Origin: Limnobaculum parvum
GTDB taxonomy: Bacteria; Pseudomonadota; Gammaproteobacteria; Enterobacterales; Enterobacteriaceae
Assembly: GCF_003096015.2 (NCBI RefSeq)
Contig: NZ_CP029185.2
Coordinates: 1,708,001-1,772,000 of the forward strand
Direction: 5' to 3'
Length of the DNA stretch: 64,000 nt
The translations under genes and the position numbers were made by a program. Shown here one piece after another: positions 8,566-18,260 of this stretch. The notes beneath the pieces are model-generated. The model did no database searches. It had not been told where the DNA came from and worked only from the letters and a program-made list of their open reading frames with translations. Positions within the stretch are counted from its first letter, which is position 1; each line of letters begins with the position of its first letter.

Positions 8566-10956
8566 ATGCCTGATATCAATAGTAATCAACATAACGTTGT
8601 TTGGTATAACCAACTGGGAATGCATGATGTTGATCGTGTTGGGGGCAAAAATGCCTCCTTAGGGGAAATGATCACTAATCTGAGCGAACTGGGCGTATCG
8701 GTTCCTAATGGTTTTGCTACTACTGCTCAGGCGTTTAATGATTTTCTTGAGCAAAGTGGCGTAAATCAGCGTATTTATCAGCTGCTCGACCAAATCGACG
8801 TGGATAACGTCAACGCACTGGCAGATGCCGGAGCGCAAATTCGGGGCTGGATTATCGATACACCATTCCAGCCAGAGCTGGAACAGGCGATTCATCAGGC
8901 TTATCAAACATTGTCGGAAGGTAATGTCGGCGCTTCATTTGCCGTTCGTTCTTCTGCAACCGCTGAAGACATGCCTGACGCATCGTTTGCTGGTCAGCAA
9001 GAAACCTTTCTTAACGTGCAGGGTATTGATGCAGTGATGGTAGCGATTAAGCATGTATTTGCTTCATTGTTTAACGATCGTGCAATTTCTTACCGTGTGC
9101 ATCAGGGTTATGATCATCGTGGCGTGGCGCTCTCTGCTGGGGTACAGCGCATGGTGCGTTCTGACTTAGCTTCTGCGGGCGTGATGTTCACTATTGATAC
9201 TGAATCGGGCTTCGATCAGGTGGTATTTATCACCTCGGCCTATGGTCTAGGTGAAATGGTGGTGCAGGGGGCGGTTAATCCGGATGAGTTCTATGTCCAT
9301 AAACCAACGTTGATGAATGGTCGACCGGCTATCGTTCGTCGAACCATCGGTTCGAAAAAGCTTCGCATGGTTTATGCCGATAGCCAGGAGCATGGTAAAC
9401 AGGTTTGTATTGAAGATGTGCCAGAAGCGGATCGTGTGCAGTACAGTCTGCGGGATGATGAGATCCAGCAGTTGGCTCATCAGGCGCTACTGATTGAGAA
9501 ACATTATGGTCGCCCAATGGATATTGAATGGGCAAAAGACGGTCATTCTGGAAAATTGTATATCGTACAGGCTCGTCCAGAAACGGTGCGTTCCAATGAA
9601 CAAGTGATGGAACGTTACCAACTGTACAAGCGTGGTGAAATTCTGGCGGAAGGGCGAGCCATAGGCAACCGCATTGGTGCGGGGCCGGTAAAAGTGATTA
9701 CCGATTTAAGCCAGATGGACCGCATTCAGCCGGGTGATGTATTAGTTACTGATATGACTGACCCAGATTGGGAACCGATCATGAAGCGTGCAGCGGCTAT
9801 CGTCACTAACCGTGGCGGAAGAACCTGCCATGCGGCGATTATTGCCCGTGAGCTAGGTATTCCTGCGGTTGTGGGCTGCGGTAATGCCACCGATCTATTG
9901 CATGAAGGACAGAAAGTGACGGTCTCTTGTGCTGAAGGTGATACGGGCTTTATCTATCAGGATATTCTGGACTTTAAGGTACAAAGTTCTCAATTGAATC
10001 AACTGCCGGAGATTCCGGTAAAAATCATGATGAATATCGGTAACCCGGATCGTGCCTTTGATTTTGCCCGCCTGCCAAATGAGGGCGTTGGTCTGGCTCG
10101 TCTAGAATTTATCATCAACCGTATGATTGGTGTGCATCCACGCGCGTTACTGGAATTTGACCAGCAGGAAGCCTCGGTTCAGCAGGAAATTCGTGAACTG
10201 ATGGTGGGTTATGACGATCCGGTTGAGTTCTATATTGGTCGACTGTCCGAAGGTATTGCAACGCTGGCTGCTGCATTCTGGCCGAAGCGGGTGATTGTGC
10301 GCCTGTCTGACTTCAAATCTAACGAATACGCCAATCTGGTGGGCGGAAGCCGTTATGAACCCCATGAAGAGAACCCGATGTTAGGATTCCGTGGTGCAGG
10401 GCGTTACGTATCCGAAGACTTTAAAGCTTGCTTTGCGCTGGAGTGTGAAGCGGTTAAACGGGTTCGCAACCAGATGGGACTGACAAATGTTGAAATTATG
10501 ATCCCATTTGTACGCACCGTCGATCAGGCCAAAGCGGTTATCGATCAACTGGCCCATGAAGGGCTGAAACGTGGTCAGGATGGGCTGAAAGTGATTATGA
10601 TGTGTGAAATACCGTCTAACGCACTCTTAGCAGAAGCGTTCTTGGAACACTTTGATGGTTTCTCCATCGGTTCTAACGATATGACTCAACTCACCTTGGG
10701 TCTGGATCGGGACTCGGGGGTAGTTTCCGAACTGTTTGATGAACGTAACGACGCAGTCAAAGCCTTACTTTCTATGGCAATTAAAGCCGCCAAGAAGAAG
10801 GGCAAATACGTCGGAATTTGCGGTCAGGGCCCGTCAGATCATGAAGACTTCGCCGTATGGTTAATGGAGCAAGGCATCGACAGCCTCTCCCTCAACCCGG
10901 ACACCGTCATCAAAACCTGGATGGCACTGGCAGAAGAAAGTGCAGAAACGGTTTGA
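8566..10956 (+). CDS. ppsA: Phosphoenolpyruvate synthase
   Basis: Converts pyruvate, ATP and water to PEP, AMP and phosphate in gluconeogenesis. 796 residues (792 in E. coli). Domain order: N-terminal ATP-grasp nucleotide-binding domain with VGGKNASLGEM and AVRSSATAEDMPDASFAGQQ, the phospho-histidine swivelling domain with GGRTCHAAIIARELG (His about residue 424), and the C-terminal PEP-binding TIM barrel ending with SIGSNDMTQLTLG and GICGQGPSD. Divergent from its regulator ppsR. It is followed by a 260-base intergenic region holding palindromic repeat copy B. Confidence 0.96.
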   Translation: MPDINSNQHNVVWYNQLGMHDVDRVGGKNASLGEMITNLSELGVSVPNGFATTAQAFNDFLEQSGVNQRIYQLLDQIDVDNVNALADAGAQIRGWIIDTPFQPELEQAIHQAYQTLSEGNVGASFAVRSSATAEDMPDASFAGQQETFLNVQGIDAVMVAIKHVFASLFNDRAISYRVHQGYDHRGVALSAGVQRMVRSDLASAGVMFTIDTESGFDQVVFITSAYGLGEMVVQGAVNPDEFYVHKPTLMNGRPAIVRRTIGSKKLRMVYADSQEHGKQVCIEDVPEADRVQYSLRDDEIQQLAHQALLIEKHYGRPMDIEWAKDGHSGKLYIVQARPETVRSNEQVMERYQLYKRGEILAEGRAIGNRIGAGPVKVITDLSQMDRIQPGDVLVTDMTDPDWEPIMKRAAAIVTNRGGRTCHAAIIARELGIPAVVGCGNATDLLHEGQKVTVSCAEGDTGFIYQDILDFKVQSSQLNQLPEIPVKIMMNIGNPDRAFDFARLPNEGVGLARLEFIINRMIGVHPRALLEFDQQEASVQQEIRELMVGYDDPVEFYIGRLSEGIATLAAAFWPKRVIVRLSDFKSNEYANLVGGSRYEPHEENPMLGFRGAGRYVSEDFKACFALECEAVKRVRNQMGLTNVEIMIPFVRTVDQAKAVIDQLAHEGLKRGQDGLKVIMMCEIPSNALLAEAFLEHFDGFSIGSNDMTQLTLGLDRDSGVVSELFDERNDAVKALLSMAIKAAKKKGKYVGICGQGPSDHEDFAVWLMEQGIDSLSLNPDTVIKTWMALAEESAETV

Positions 10957-10997
10957 TAAATAATTACACCAAGTCGGCGTTATTCGTAGCATGAGAT

Positions 10998-11190
10998 AGG
11001 TAATCGGCGGGAGAGGCCGCCGTTGGGGGCGACTTGACGTAAGCGCTGGTCCGAAGGGTGAAACACCGCAAGGTGTTTCATCACTGCCCCTAAGCGGAGT
11101 AGGCCCGGTACGCTCTGTCGCTGAGTTCGGAGGGGCTTCCGGCCAAGTACAAAGTCGATATACACAATATCGCTTTTACGGCCGGAAGAT
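10998..11190. repeat. Palindromic intergenic element, copy B (with inserted hairpin)
   Basis: Related to copies A and C: the shared GGCCCGGtaCGCTctgtcGCTgAG block at about 11102-11125 and a TTCCGGCC/GGCCGGAA inverted repeat (11137-11144 and 11180-11187) whose interior is also largely self-complementary (CGATAT/ATATCG). Compared with copy A it has an extra stretch of about 70 bases (around 11033-11100) containing a perfect GAAACACC/GGTGTTTC hairpin with GCAA loop at 11060-11079. It lies between convergent ppsA and ydiK. Confidence 0.65.
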
Positions 11191-11219
11191 CCTCAACATC
11201 CAATCAGAAACAACCCAAC

Positions 11220-12317
11220 TTAAATATTCAGTTCCCGATCCAAATCCGGTAACTCATCCGTTGGCTCCGGAACCTCATCAATCCAGGCAGAAATTAAACG
11301 ATACGATACCGCCAGCACCACGGGACCAATGAATAATCCAATCATACCAAAGGCCAGTAATCCCCCAATAACCCCGGAAAGAATCAGCAACAGCGGTAAA
11401 TCTGCACCTAAACGAATCAGCGCTGGGCGCAGGAAATTATCCATAGAAACCACAATGCAGCTCCAGACTAACAGTACCGTACCCCAAGTGTTATCTCCGC
11501 TCCAGTAAAGCCAGAATACCGCAGGGAACAGGATCAGCGATGGCCCGATTTGTGCCAGACAACAAATAAACATCAATACCGTTAACAGTGTGGCATAAGG
11601 GATACCGGATATGGCTAACCCAATCCCTCCTAACAGTGCCTGAGTCAGTGCGGTAACCACCACGCCCAACGCCACGGCACGAATAGCCTGAGCACCTAGA
11701 ATAACGGCCGCTTCCCCACGTTTTTCGGCTAAACGTAACGCAAAGTGACGGATGCCTTTAGCCACGGCTTCACCCTTAGAGTAAAGAATGGCACTGAATA
11801 TCACCATTAGCGTGCCGTGCAACATAAAACCGCCAACGTGAGCCACTTGAGAAACAAACCAGGTTGTAGCGGCACCCGCATAAGGTTGAATACTGGCAAC
11901 CAGCGCTTTACCACCATCAGTAGACAGGGCTTGCCAGTTGCGATACAGACGCCGACCAACGCCTGGAATATCATTTAGCCAAGCCAGTTTAGGAATATGC
12001 CAGTTCTCTGGTTTTCCAACCCAATCAACTAACTGGCCACTGTTGTCGACAATACTATTAATGACCAAGCCAAAAGGCAGAACGAATACCACCACCAGTA
12101 ACAAAGTCATGATGATCACCGCCGGAGTCCGCCGTCCGCCGGTATATTTTTGTACCCGTAATAGTAACGGCCAGGTTGCTATAACCACCATGCCCGCCCA
12201 AGCAAAGCCCAAAATAAAAGGGCGAACGACCCAAAGGCAGATTACGAGCATCATCAGAATAAACAGTATTCCAAACATCAGACGTGCAAGATCAAAACGT
12301 TTTTTCGGTTGTGTCAT
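11220..12317 (-). CDS. ydiK: AI-2E family transporter YdiK
   Basis: Inner-membrane protein of the UPF0118/AI-2E transporter family (PerM-like), with about seven to eight membrane segments, including a first pair at about 15-65 and the conserved C-terminal block ILSGVIGGLLAFGMIGLFIGP. It aligns colinearly with E. coli YdiK from the first residue when the start is put at the ATG at 12317 (365 residues); upstream ATGs at 12329 and 12332 would add five residues and lack a better binding site. The transported substrate is unknown. In E. coli ydiK also neighbours ydiJ. Confidence 0.88.
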   Translation of the reverse strand: MTQPKKRFDLARLMFGILFILMMLVICLWVVRPFILGFAWAGMVVIATWPLLLRVQKYTGGRRTPAVIIMTLLLVVVFVLPFGLVINSIVDNSGQLVDWVGKPENWHIPKLAWLNDIPGVGRRLYRNWQALSTDGGKALVASIQPYAGAATTWFVSQVAHVGGFMLHGTLMVIFSAILYSKGEAVAKGIRHFALRLAEKRGEAAVILGAQAIRAVALGVVVTALTQALLGGIGLAISGIPYATLLTVLMFICCLAQIGPSLILFPAVFWLYWSGDNTWGTVLLVWSCIVVSMDNFLRPALIRLGADLPLLLILSGVIGGLLAFGMIGLFIGPVVLAVSYRLISAWIDEVPEPTDELPDLDRELNI

Positions 12318-12608
12318 GGATGTACTCATCATGAAATAGAGTTGTTAATAACTAAGCTATAGTATCGGGTATAGCCAAACGTTACGCTATTTTAATTAAT
12401 AAATTGATAATTATCATTTAAGCGTAAGCGCTGGCAAAAGTATGTAAATGAACCCTTACTCTTGCCTCAATATTGAGAGAAGGCGTTAAGGGTTGCGATA
12501 AATTTAATGGATGGGCTACGCAAACGATAAAGCAGTATGCTAGTTTAGTTCGCTAGATTGGGTAATGTTTAGAACATAATAAAATAAAAAATAACGCAAA
12601 AGAGATTA

Positions 12609-15600
12609 ATGGCAATGATTCCACAGCTAAAGCAAGCACCCGGCGTTGATTCACCGGTTCAGGAGTATTTAGGCGCGTTAAAACAGGCGGGTTTCAGTGG
12701 TGATATTGCAACGCAATATGCGGACCGTCTGAGCATGTCGACGGATAACAGCATCTATCAGATGCTGCCTCAGGCCATTGTGTTTCCTCGTTCTACTGCC
12801 GATGTGCTGTTGATTGCCCGAACCGGTCAGCAGGCAAGTTTTTCCGCCATTACGTTTACCCCACGGGGCGGTGGCACAGGGACCAATGGACAGTCACTCA
12901 ATGATGGCATTGTGGTGGATATGTCGCGCTACATGAACCGTATTCTTGAGTTGAATTTAGAGCAAGGATGGGTTCGTGTCGAAGCCGGTGTAGTTAAAGA
13001 TCAACTGAATCAATATCTGAAGCCTCACGGCTATTTTTTCTCGCCAGAACTGTCGACCAGTAACCGGGCAACGCTGGGGGGGATGATTAATACTGATGCC
13101 TCCGGTCAGGGTTCGTTGGTTTATGGTAAAACGTCCGACCATGTTTTGGGCTTAAGAAGCGTTTTGCTGAACGGAGAACTTCTGGACACGTATGCCATGC
13201 CGGTAGCGGTCGCAGAACAGTTAGCCTCACAACAAACGGCGGTAGGGAAGGTTTATCAGACGGTGTTGGAAAGGTGCCGTCAGCAGCGTCAGCTTATTAT
13301 CGACAAATTTCCCAAGTTGAACCGTTTTCTCACCGGTTATGATCTCCGGCATGTTTTTAGTGACGATCTGCAAACGTTTGACCTTTCGCGCATACTGACC
13401 GGTTCTGAAGGTTCGCTGGCATTTATTACCGAAGCTAGGCTGAATATCACGCCGTTACCCGCACTGCGTCGACTGGTGAATATTAAGTATGACAGTTTTG
13501 ATTCGGCACTGAGAAATGCGCCATTAATGGTAGAGGCCAATGCGTTATCGGTGGAAACCGTAGACTCGAAAGTCTTTAACCTAGCCCGTGAAGATATTGT
13601 CTGGGAATCAGTAAAAAATCTGATTACTGACATTCCGGGCAAAGATATGCAGGGGCTGAATATCGTTGAATTTGCCGGTCAGGATCCCGAAGTGATTAAC
13701 CGTCAGGCTGAGTTCCTCTGCTCCCGGCTGGATCAATTGATGGAAAAGGGCGAAGCCGGCGTGATTGGCTACCAACTGTGTAGCGATTTAGCCGATATCG
13801 AACGTATCTATGCGATGCGTAAGAAAGCGGTCGGTTTGTTGGGCAATGCTAAAGGGTTAGCCAAACCCATTCCTTTTGCTGAAGACACATGTGTACCGCC
13901 GTCGCATTTGGCCGACTATATATCTGAGTTTCGCGCATTATTGGATAGCCATAATTTGGCTTACGGTATGTTTGGTCATGTAGATGCGGGGGTATTGCAC
14001 GTTCGGCCGGCGCTGGATATGTGCGATCCACAGCAGGAGCTATTAATGAAACAGCTCTCTGACCAAATCGTTGCGCTGACCGCTAAATATGGTGGTTTGT
14101 TATGGGGAGAGCATGGCAAGGGCTTTCGCGCCGAGTATAGCCCTGACTTTTTTGGCCCAGCGCTGTATGACGAACTGCGTCGTATTAAAGCGGTGTTTGA
14201 CCCGGATAATCGACTGAACCCGGGTAAGATCTGTTCACCCATGGGGAGAGAGGACGCTCTCTATAAAGTGGACGCGGTAAAACGCGGCACATTTGATCGT
14301 CGCATCCCGCTGGCGGTACGAACGTCTTTTAAAGGTGCTTTGGAGTGTAACGGTAACGGCCTGTGTTTTAACTTTGATGCTAACAGCCCAATGTGCCCGT
14401 CAATGAAGATTAGTGCTAATCGGGTTCATTCACCTAAAGGCCGGGCAACGCTGGTGCGAGAATGGCTGCGATTACTGGCAGAAGAAGGTGTTGATCCACT
14501 GGCACTTGAGACGCAACTGGCTGAACAACGCTTGAGTTGGCGGAGTGTGTTAGATAAGACCAAAAATAGCCTGCGCCAACGTCAGGGAGAATATGATTTT
14601 TCTCATGAGGTCAAGCAGTCCATGGCGGGCTGTCTGGCCTGTAAGGCCTGTTCCACTCAGTGCCCAATAAAGATTGATGTTCCGGCATTTCGTTCTCGTT
14701 TCTTGCAGTTGTATCATACGCGCTACTTCCGCCCGGCTCGGGACTATATTGTTGCATCAGTAGAGAACTATGCGCCAGTGATGGCAAAAGCGCCGCAGGT
14801 GTTTAACTTCTTTATTCGTCAGTCTTGGGTTCAGATGTTGGGGGCTAAAAGTATAGGCATGGTGAATTTACCGTTGCTCTCTTCTCCAACGCTGAAACAA
14901 CAGCTACAGGGGCATCAGGCTTGTACTATGACGCTGGAGCAGTTGGAAGCAATTGACGCGGCAAGTAAGCAGCAATACGTCTTAGTGGTTCAGGACCCCT
15001 TTACCAGCTATTACGATGCTAAAGTTGTGGCGGATTTTATTCACCTGATTGAAAAACTGGGGCTGAAACCGGTGCTGTTGCCGTTTAGCCCAAATGGTAA
15101 AGCCCAGCATATTAAAGGCTTTTTGCGGCAATTTGCCAAAACTGCCCAACGTACGGCGGATATGCTGAATCGGGTTGCTAAGTTGAATATACCGATGGTA
15201 GGCGTCGACCCGGCTCTGGTGTTGTGTTATCGCGATGAGTATAGCCAGATTTTAGGTGAAAAACGGGGTGATTTTAAAGTTCAATTGATGCATGAATGGT
15301 TGAACGCCAATCTTGCGCGTTTTCCAGCAAAAAGCGAAGCACAGTCGCCTTGGTATCTGTTTAGCCACTGTACTGAAAGTACAGCGCTTCCCGCCAGCGG
15401 CAAGCAGTGGGAAAACCTGTTTAGTCACTTTGGCGCTAAATTGAATAATGTCAGCCTTGGTTGCTGTGGTATGGCTGGAACCTATGGTCATGAAGCGGAT
15501 AATTTGAATAATTCTGCCGGAATATATGCGTTATCTTGGCAAAAAGCGCTGGAAGGCAAAGACGCGAGTCGCTGTCTGGCTACCGGGTATTCATGCCGTA

Positions 15601-15668
15601 GTCAGGTTAAACGTTTTAGTCATGTGGTATTGAAACACCCGCTTCAGGCTTTGCTTGAGCTGGTGTGA
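12609..15668 (+). CDS. ydiJ: FAD-linked oxidase with Fe-S domain, D-2-hydroxyglutarate dehydrogenase type (YdiJ)
   Basis: Large fusion enzyme of 1019 residues. The N-terminal half is an FAD-binding PCMH/4 domain (PRGGGTGTNGQ, ELSTSNRATLGGMINTDASG) with the oxidase C-terminal domain containing GMFGHVDAGVLHVRP and GEHGKGFRAEY. The C-terminal half has a 4Fe-4S ferredoxin-like motif CLACKACSTQCPIK (about 675-690) and a CCG-type domain with LGCCGMAGTYGHE. E. coli YdiJ has been described as a D-2-hydroxyglutarate dehydrogenase feeding electrons to the membrane or a carrier. It aligns with E. coli YdiJ throughout; the ATG at 12609 has AGAG at short distance. menI follows after 27 bases and is probably cotranscribed. 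Confidence 0.92.
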   Translation: MAMIPQLKQAPGVDSPVQEYLGALKQAGFSGDIATQYADRLSMSTDNSIYQMLPQAIVFPRSTADVLLIARTGQQASFSAITFTPRGGGTGTNGQSLNDGIVVDMSRYMNRILELNLEQGWVRVEAGVVKDQLNQYLKPHGYFFSPELSTSNRATLGGMINTDASGQGSLVYGKTSDHVLGLRSVLLNGELLDTYAMPVAVAEQLASQQTAVGKVYQTVLERCRQQRQLIIDKFPKLNRFLTGYDLRHVFSDDLQTFDLSRILTGSEGSLAFITEARLNITPLPALRRLVNIKYDSFDSALRNAPLMVEANALSVETVDSKVFNLAREDIVWESVKNLITDIPGKDMQGLNIVEFAGQDPEVINRQAEFLCSRLDQLMEKGEAGVIGYQLCSDLADIERIYAMRKKAVGLLGNAKGLAKPIPFAEDTCVPPSHLADYISEFRALLDSHNLAYGMFGHVDAGVLHVRPALDMCDPQQELLMKQLSDQIVALTAKYGGLLWGEHGKGFRAEYSPDFFGPALYDELRRIKAVFDPDNRLNPGKICSPMGREDALYKVDAVKRGTFDRRIPLAVRTSFKGALECNGNGLCFNFDANSPMCPSMKISANRVHSPKGRATLVREWLRLLAEEGVDPLALETQLAEQRLSWRSVLDKTKNSLRQRQGEYDFSHEVKQSMAGCLACKACSTQCPIKIDVPAFRSRFLQLYHTRYFRPARDYIVASVENYAPVMAKAPQVFNFFIRQSWVQMLGAKSIGMVNLPLLSSPTLKQQLQGHQACTMTLEQLEAIDAASKQQYVLVVQDPFTSYYDAKVVADFIHLIEKLGLKPVLLPFSPNGKAQHIKGFLRQFAKTAQRTADMLNRVAKLNIPMVGVDPALVLCYRDEYSQILGEKRGDFKVQLMHEWLNANLARFPAKSEAQSPWYLFSHCTESTALPASGKQWENLFSHFGAKLNNVSLGCCGMAGTYGHEADNLNNSAGIYALSWQKALEGKDASRCLATGYSCRSQVKRFSHVVLKHPLQALLELV

Positions 15669-15695
15669 TAAACAATGAATCAAGGTAAGTCATCT

Positions 15696-16118
15696 ATGTG
15701 GAAACGACATAAAACACTGGTAGAACTGAACCAGATGTCAAAAGGAACCATGATCGAACATGTCGGCATTGTCTACACGTTACAAACGGAAGACAGTCTG
15801 GAAGCGACCATGCCGGTGGATCATCGTACCATTCAACCTTTTGGCCTGTTACATGGCGGCGCTTCGGTAGTGCTGGCAGAAACCTTGGGCTCAGTCGCTG
15901 GTTATCTGTGCTGTGAGGGAGAGACGCAGGTGGTCGGTATCGATATTAATGCGAACCACGTGCGGGCGGCTAAACAGGGAAGGGTTCGTGGGGTATGTAA
16001 AGCCATTCATTTAGGGCGTAGCCATCAAGTATGGGAAATTAAAATTTACGATGAGGCGGATCGGCTTTGCTGTATTTCTCGACTGACAACGGCCGTTCTG
16101 GATAAGACATTGCGTTAA
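15696..16118 (+). CDS. menI: 1,4-dihydroxy-2-naphthoyl-CoA hydrolase (hotdog thioesterase)
   Basis: Hydrolyses DHNA-CoA in menaquinone synthesis (YdiI in E. coli). Hotdog fold of the PaaI type, with the conserved QPFGLLHGGASVVLAE helix (catalytic Glu in the AE pair) and the GIDINANHVR strand. I chose the ATG at 15696: AAGGTAAG is about 8 bases upstream and the protein then starts MWKRHKTL, matching the E. coli start; 140 residues against 136. An ATG 21 bases upstream is less likely. Downstream of ydiJ in the same operon, as in E. coli. Confidence 0.92.
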   Translation: MWKRHKTLVELNQMSKGTMIEHVGIVYTLQTEDSLEATMPVDHRTIQPFGLLHGGASVVLAETLGSVAGYLCCEGETQVVGIDINANHVRAAKQGRVRGVCKAIHLGRSHQVWEIKIYDEADRLCCISRLTTAVLDKTLR

Positions 16119-16175
16119 TAACCCATGTTATTGATGACTAGAAGTACCTGATTATTTTATATAAAGGTGGTTGAT

Positions 16176-17159
16176 GTGAATAAGGTAAGCGGTAATCAAT
16201 TAGAGGTTCCGCAGGAAATTCACGCTTATCAGTTAGATGGCAAGGGCGGTATATTGCCGGTTACGGATAAGACGGAAGCAACGGCAGCAGAGCCTTGCTG
16301 GATACATATAGATTACGAACAGCCAGAAAGTCTTCATTGGTTAAATGAAACCCCTCTGTTACCCGAGAGTTTTAAAGAGGCGCTGTCTGGAGAAAGTTGT
16401 CGCCCACGAGTTACTCGTCAGGGGAATGGAACACTAATTATTCTTCGCAGTATAAACCTGAATAGCGAGTCGGTTCCCGATCCGTTGGTGACGCTAAGGG
16501 TATTTATTTCCGATAGTTTGATTATCTCCAGTCGTCATCGGGCCATTCATGCGGTAGATGAGGTGGTAAATGAATTAAAAAAAGGAACCGGACCATTTCA
16601 TAGCGGAAGCTGGCTGGTGGAAATTCTGGATTTTCTGACCGATCAGGTCAGTGATTTTATTGATGACCTCCATGGACGGGTTATCGATCTGGAAGATGGG
16701 TTACTGGAGAAAGAGGTGCCAGAACGAGGGGTTATTGCGCTTATTCGTAAGCAGCTTATTGTATTACGCCGTCACTTGATGCCTCAACGAGATGTATTTT
16801 CTCGGTTGGCCAGTGAGCGGTTACCATGGATGAGTAATGAAGATCGCCATCGGATGCAGGATATTGCCGATCGACTGGGTCGCGGTCTGGATGATTTAGA
16901 TGCAACGATTGCTCGTACTGCCGTGGTGGTGGATGAAATTAATTCTCTGCTGGCTGATGCGATGAACCGCCGCACCTATACCATGTCGCTCATGGCGATG
17001 CTGTTTTTACCCGCGACGTTTCTTACTGGGCTATTTGGCGTAAACCTAGGTGGGATTCCCGGCGGCGATAAAGAACATGCTTTCACCATTTTCTGCATTT
17101 GCTTGGTCGTTGTTGGCGGTAGCATTTTGTGGTGGTTGAAGAAGAGTAAGTGGTTGTAG
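16176..17159 (+). CDS. zntB: Zinc transporter ZntB (CorA family)
   Basis: CorA-like homopentameric metal transporter of the inner membrane, described for zinc. Long cytosolic N-terminal domain (1-265) and two C-terminal membrane segments, with the GVN signature in LFGVNLGGIPGG at the end of the first one. The GTG at 16176 is preceded by AAAGGTGG at 5 bases and gives 327 residues, identical in length to E. coli ZntB. A GTG three codons earlier overlaps its own ribosome binding site. Ends convergently with ttcA; palindromic repeat copy C lies between them. Confidence 0.93.
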   Translation: MNKVSGNQLEVPQEIHAYQLDGKGGILPVTDKTEATAAEPCWIHIDYEQPESLHWLNETPLLPESFKEALSGESCRPRVTRQGNGTLIILRSINLNSESVPDPLVTLRVFISDSLIISSRHRAIHAVDEVVNELKKGTGPFHSGSWLVEILDFLTDQVSDFIDDLHGRVIDLEDGLLEKEVPERGVIALIRKQLIVLRRHLMPQRDVFSRLASERLPWMSNEDRHRMQDIADRLGRGLDDLDATIARTAVVVDEINSLLADAMNRRTYTMSLMAMLFLPATFLTGLFGVNLGGIPGGDKEHAFTIFCICLVVVGGSILWWLKKSKWL

Positions 17160-17212
17160 GTATTTTATGAAATATCGGGTGGTTTTGTTTTTATACCTAA
17201 AATAGACAATCA

Positions 17213-17302
17213 AAGGCCCGGCGCACTCTATCGCTAAGTATCGGATCCTTTCCGGTCGATGACATAATAAATATAAGTATTATGTCATTACGGCCGGAAA
17301 AT
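17213..17302. repeat. Palindromic intergenic element, copy C
   Basis: Contains the shared GGCCCGGCGCaCTctaTCGCTaAG block and a TTTCCGGtCG/CGGCCGGAAA inverted repeat (17249-17258 and 17291-17300, one G-T wobble). Inside it is a second perfect inverted repeat, ATGACATAAT/ATTATGTCAT, so the element can form one long hairpin. It lies between convergent zntB and ttcA. The 5' part seen in copies A and B is missing. Confidence 0.7.
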
Positions 17303-17336
17303 CCACGGATGTTAATTTATTAGGTCAGTCAGCAGC

Positions 17337-18260
17337 CTACTTAACTTCAACCACATCAATACCTAAATCTACATTTTCATCCGGTATAAAACCGGTAGGC
17401 TGTAGGGGGAATTCTTCCCGGTCAAATGCCAAATCACCGCCGTTTACCACTTCCATACCTTGCTGAATAGCAGTGAAATCAAACAGTTCACGGTCGCACA
17501 GATGAGATGGCACAACGTTTTGCATAGCGCTGAACATGGTTTCAATTCTGCCCGGATAACGGCGATCCCAATCTCTCAGCATATCCTTAATCACCTGACG
17601 CTGTAGGTTAGGTTGTGAGCCACAGAGGTTGCAGGGAATAATGGGGAAAGCTTTCGCCTCGGCATAACGCTCAATATCTTTTTCACGACAGTAGGCCAAT
17701 GGACGGATAACGATATGTTTGCCGTCATCGCTGATGAGCTTTGGTGGCATCCCTTTTAGTTTGCCGCCGTAGAACATGTTTAAGAATAGGGTTTGCAGAA
17801 TATCATCGCGATGATGGCCTAATGCAATTTTAGTGATACCGAGTTCAGTTGCCGTACGATAAAGAATACCGCGACGCAGGCGAGAGCAAAGAGAGCAGGT
17901 CGTTTTACCCTCAGGTATTTTATCTTTCACAATACCGTAGGTATTTTCTTCAACAATTTTATATTCAATACCTAGCGTATTTAGATATTCCGGCAGCACG
18001 TGTTCAGGAAAGCCCGGCTGTTTTTGATCCAGATTAACGGCAATCAGCTCAAAATTAACCGGTGCACTTCTCTGCAAATTTTGCAGAATATCCAACATGG
18101 TATAGCTATCTTTTCCACCGGACAGGCAAACCATGACCCGATCGCCATCTTCAATCATTGAGAAGTCTGCGATAGCTTCACCCACGTTACGACGTAAACG
18201 TTTATGCAGTTTATTAAGGTTGTATTGCTCTTTCTGGTTCAGCGCTGCTGTTGTGCTCAT
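17337..18260 (-). CDS. ttcA: tRNA 2-thiocytidine(32) synthetase TtcA
   Basis: ATP-dependent thiolation of C32 in certain tRNAs, using a 4Fe-4S cluster. PP-loop SGGKDSYTMLD at about residues 48-58; cluster cysteines in TTCSLCSRLRRG (CxxC, about 120-123) and in the IIPCNLCGSQ segment further on; typical 307 residues (311 in E. coli). ATG start. In E. coli K-12 the Rac prophage is integrated in this gene; here the gene is uninterrupted and no prophage is present. Confidence 0.95.
   Translation of the reverse strand: MSTTAALNQKEQYNLNKLHKRLRRNVGEAIADFSMIEDGDRVMVCLSGGKDSYTMLDILQNLQRSAPVNFELIAVNLDQKQPGFPEHVLPEYLNTLGIEYKIVEENTYGIVKDKIPEGKTTCSLCSRLRRGILYRTATELGITKIALGHHRDDILQTLFLNMFYGGKLKGMPPKLISDDGKHIVIRPLAYCREKDIERYAEAKAFPIIPCNLCGSQPNLQRQVIKDMLRDWDRRYPGRIETMFSAMQNVVPSHLCDRELFDFTAIQQGMEVVNGGDLAFDREEFPLQPTGFIPDENVDLGIDVVEVK

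Noticed and set aside
17160..17336. FnrS or another known small RNA between zntB and ttcA
   Set aside because: In E. coli fnrS lies in this general neighbourhood, but here the gap is filled by palindromic repeat copy C and has no FNR box or fnrS-like terminator.
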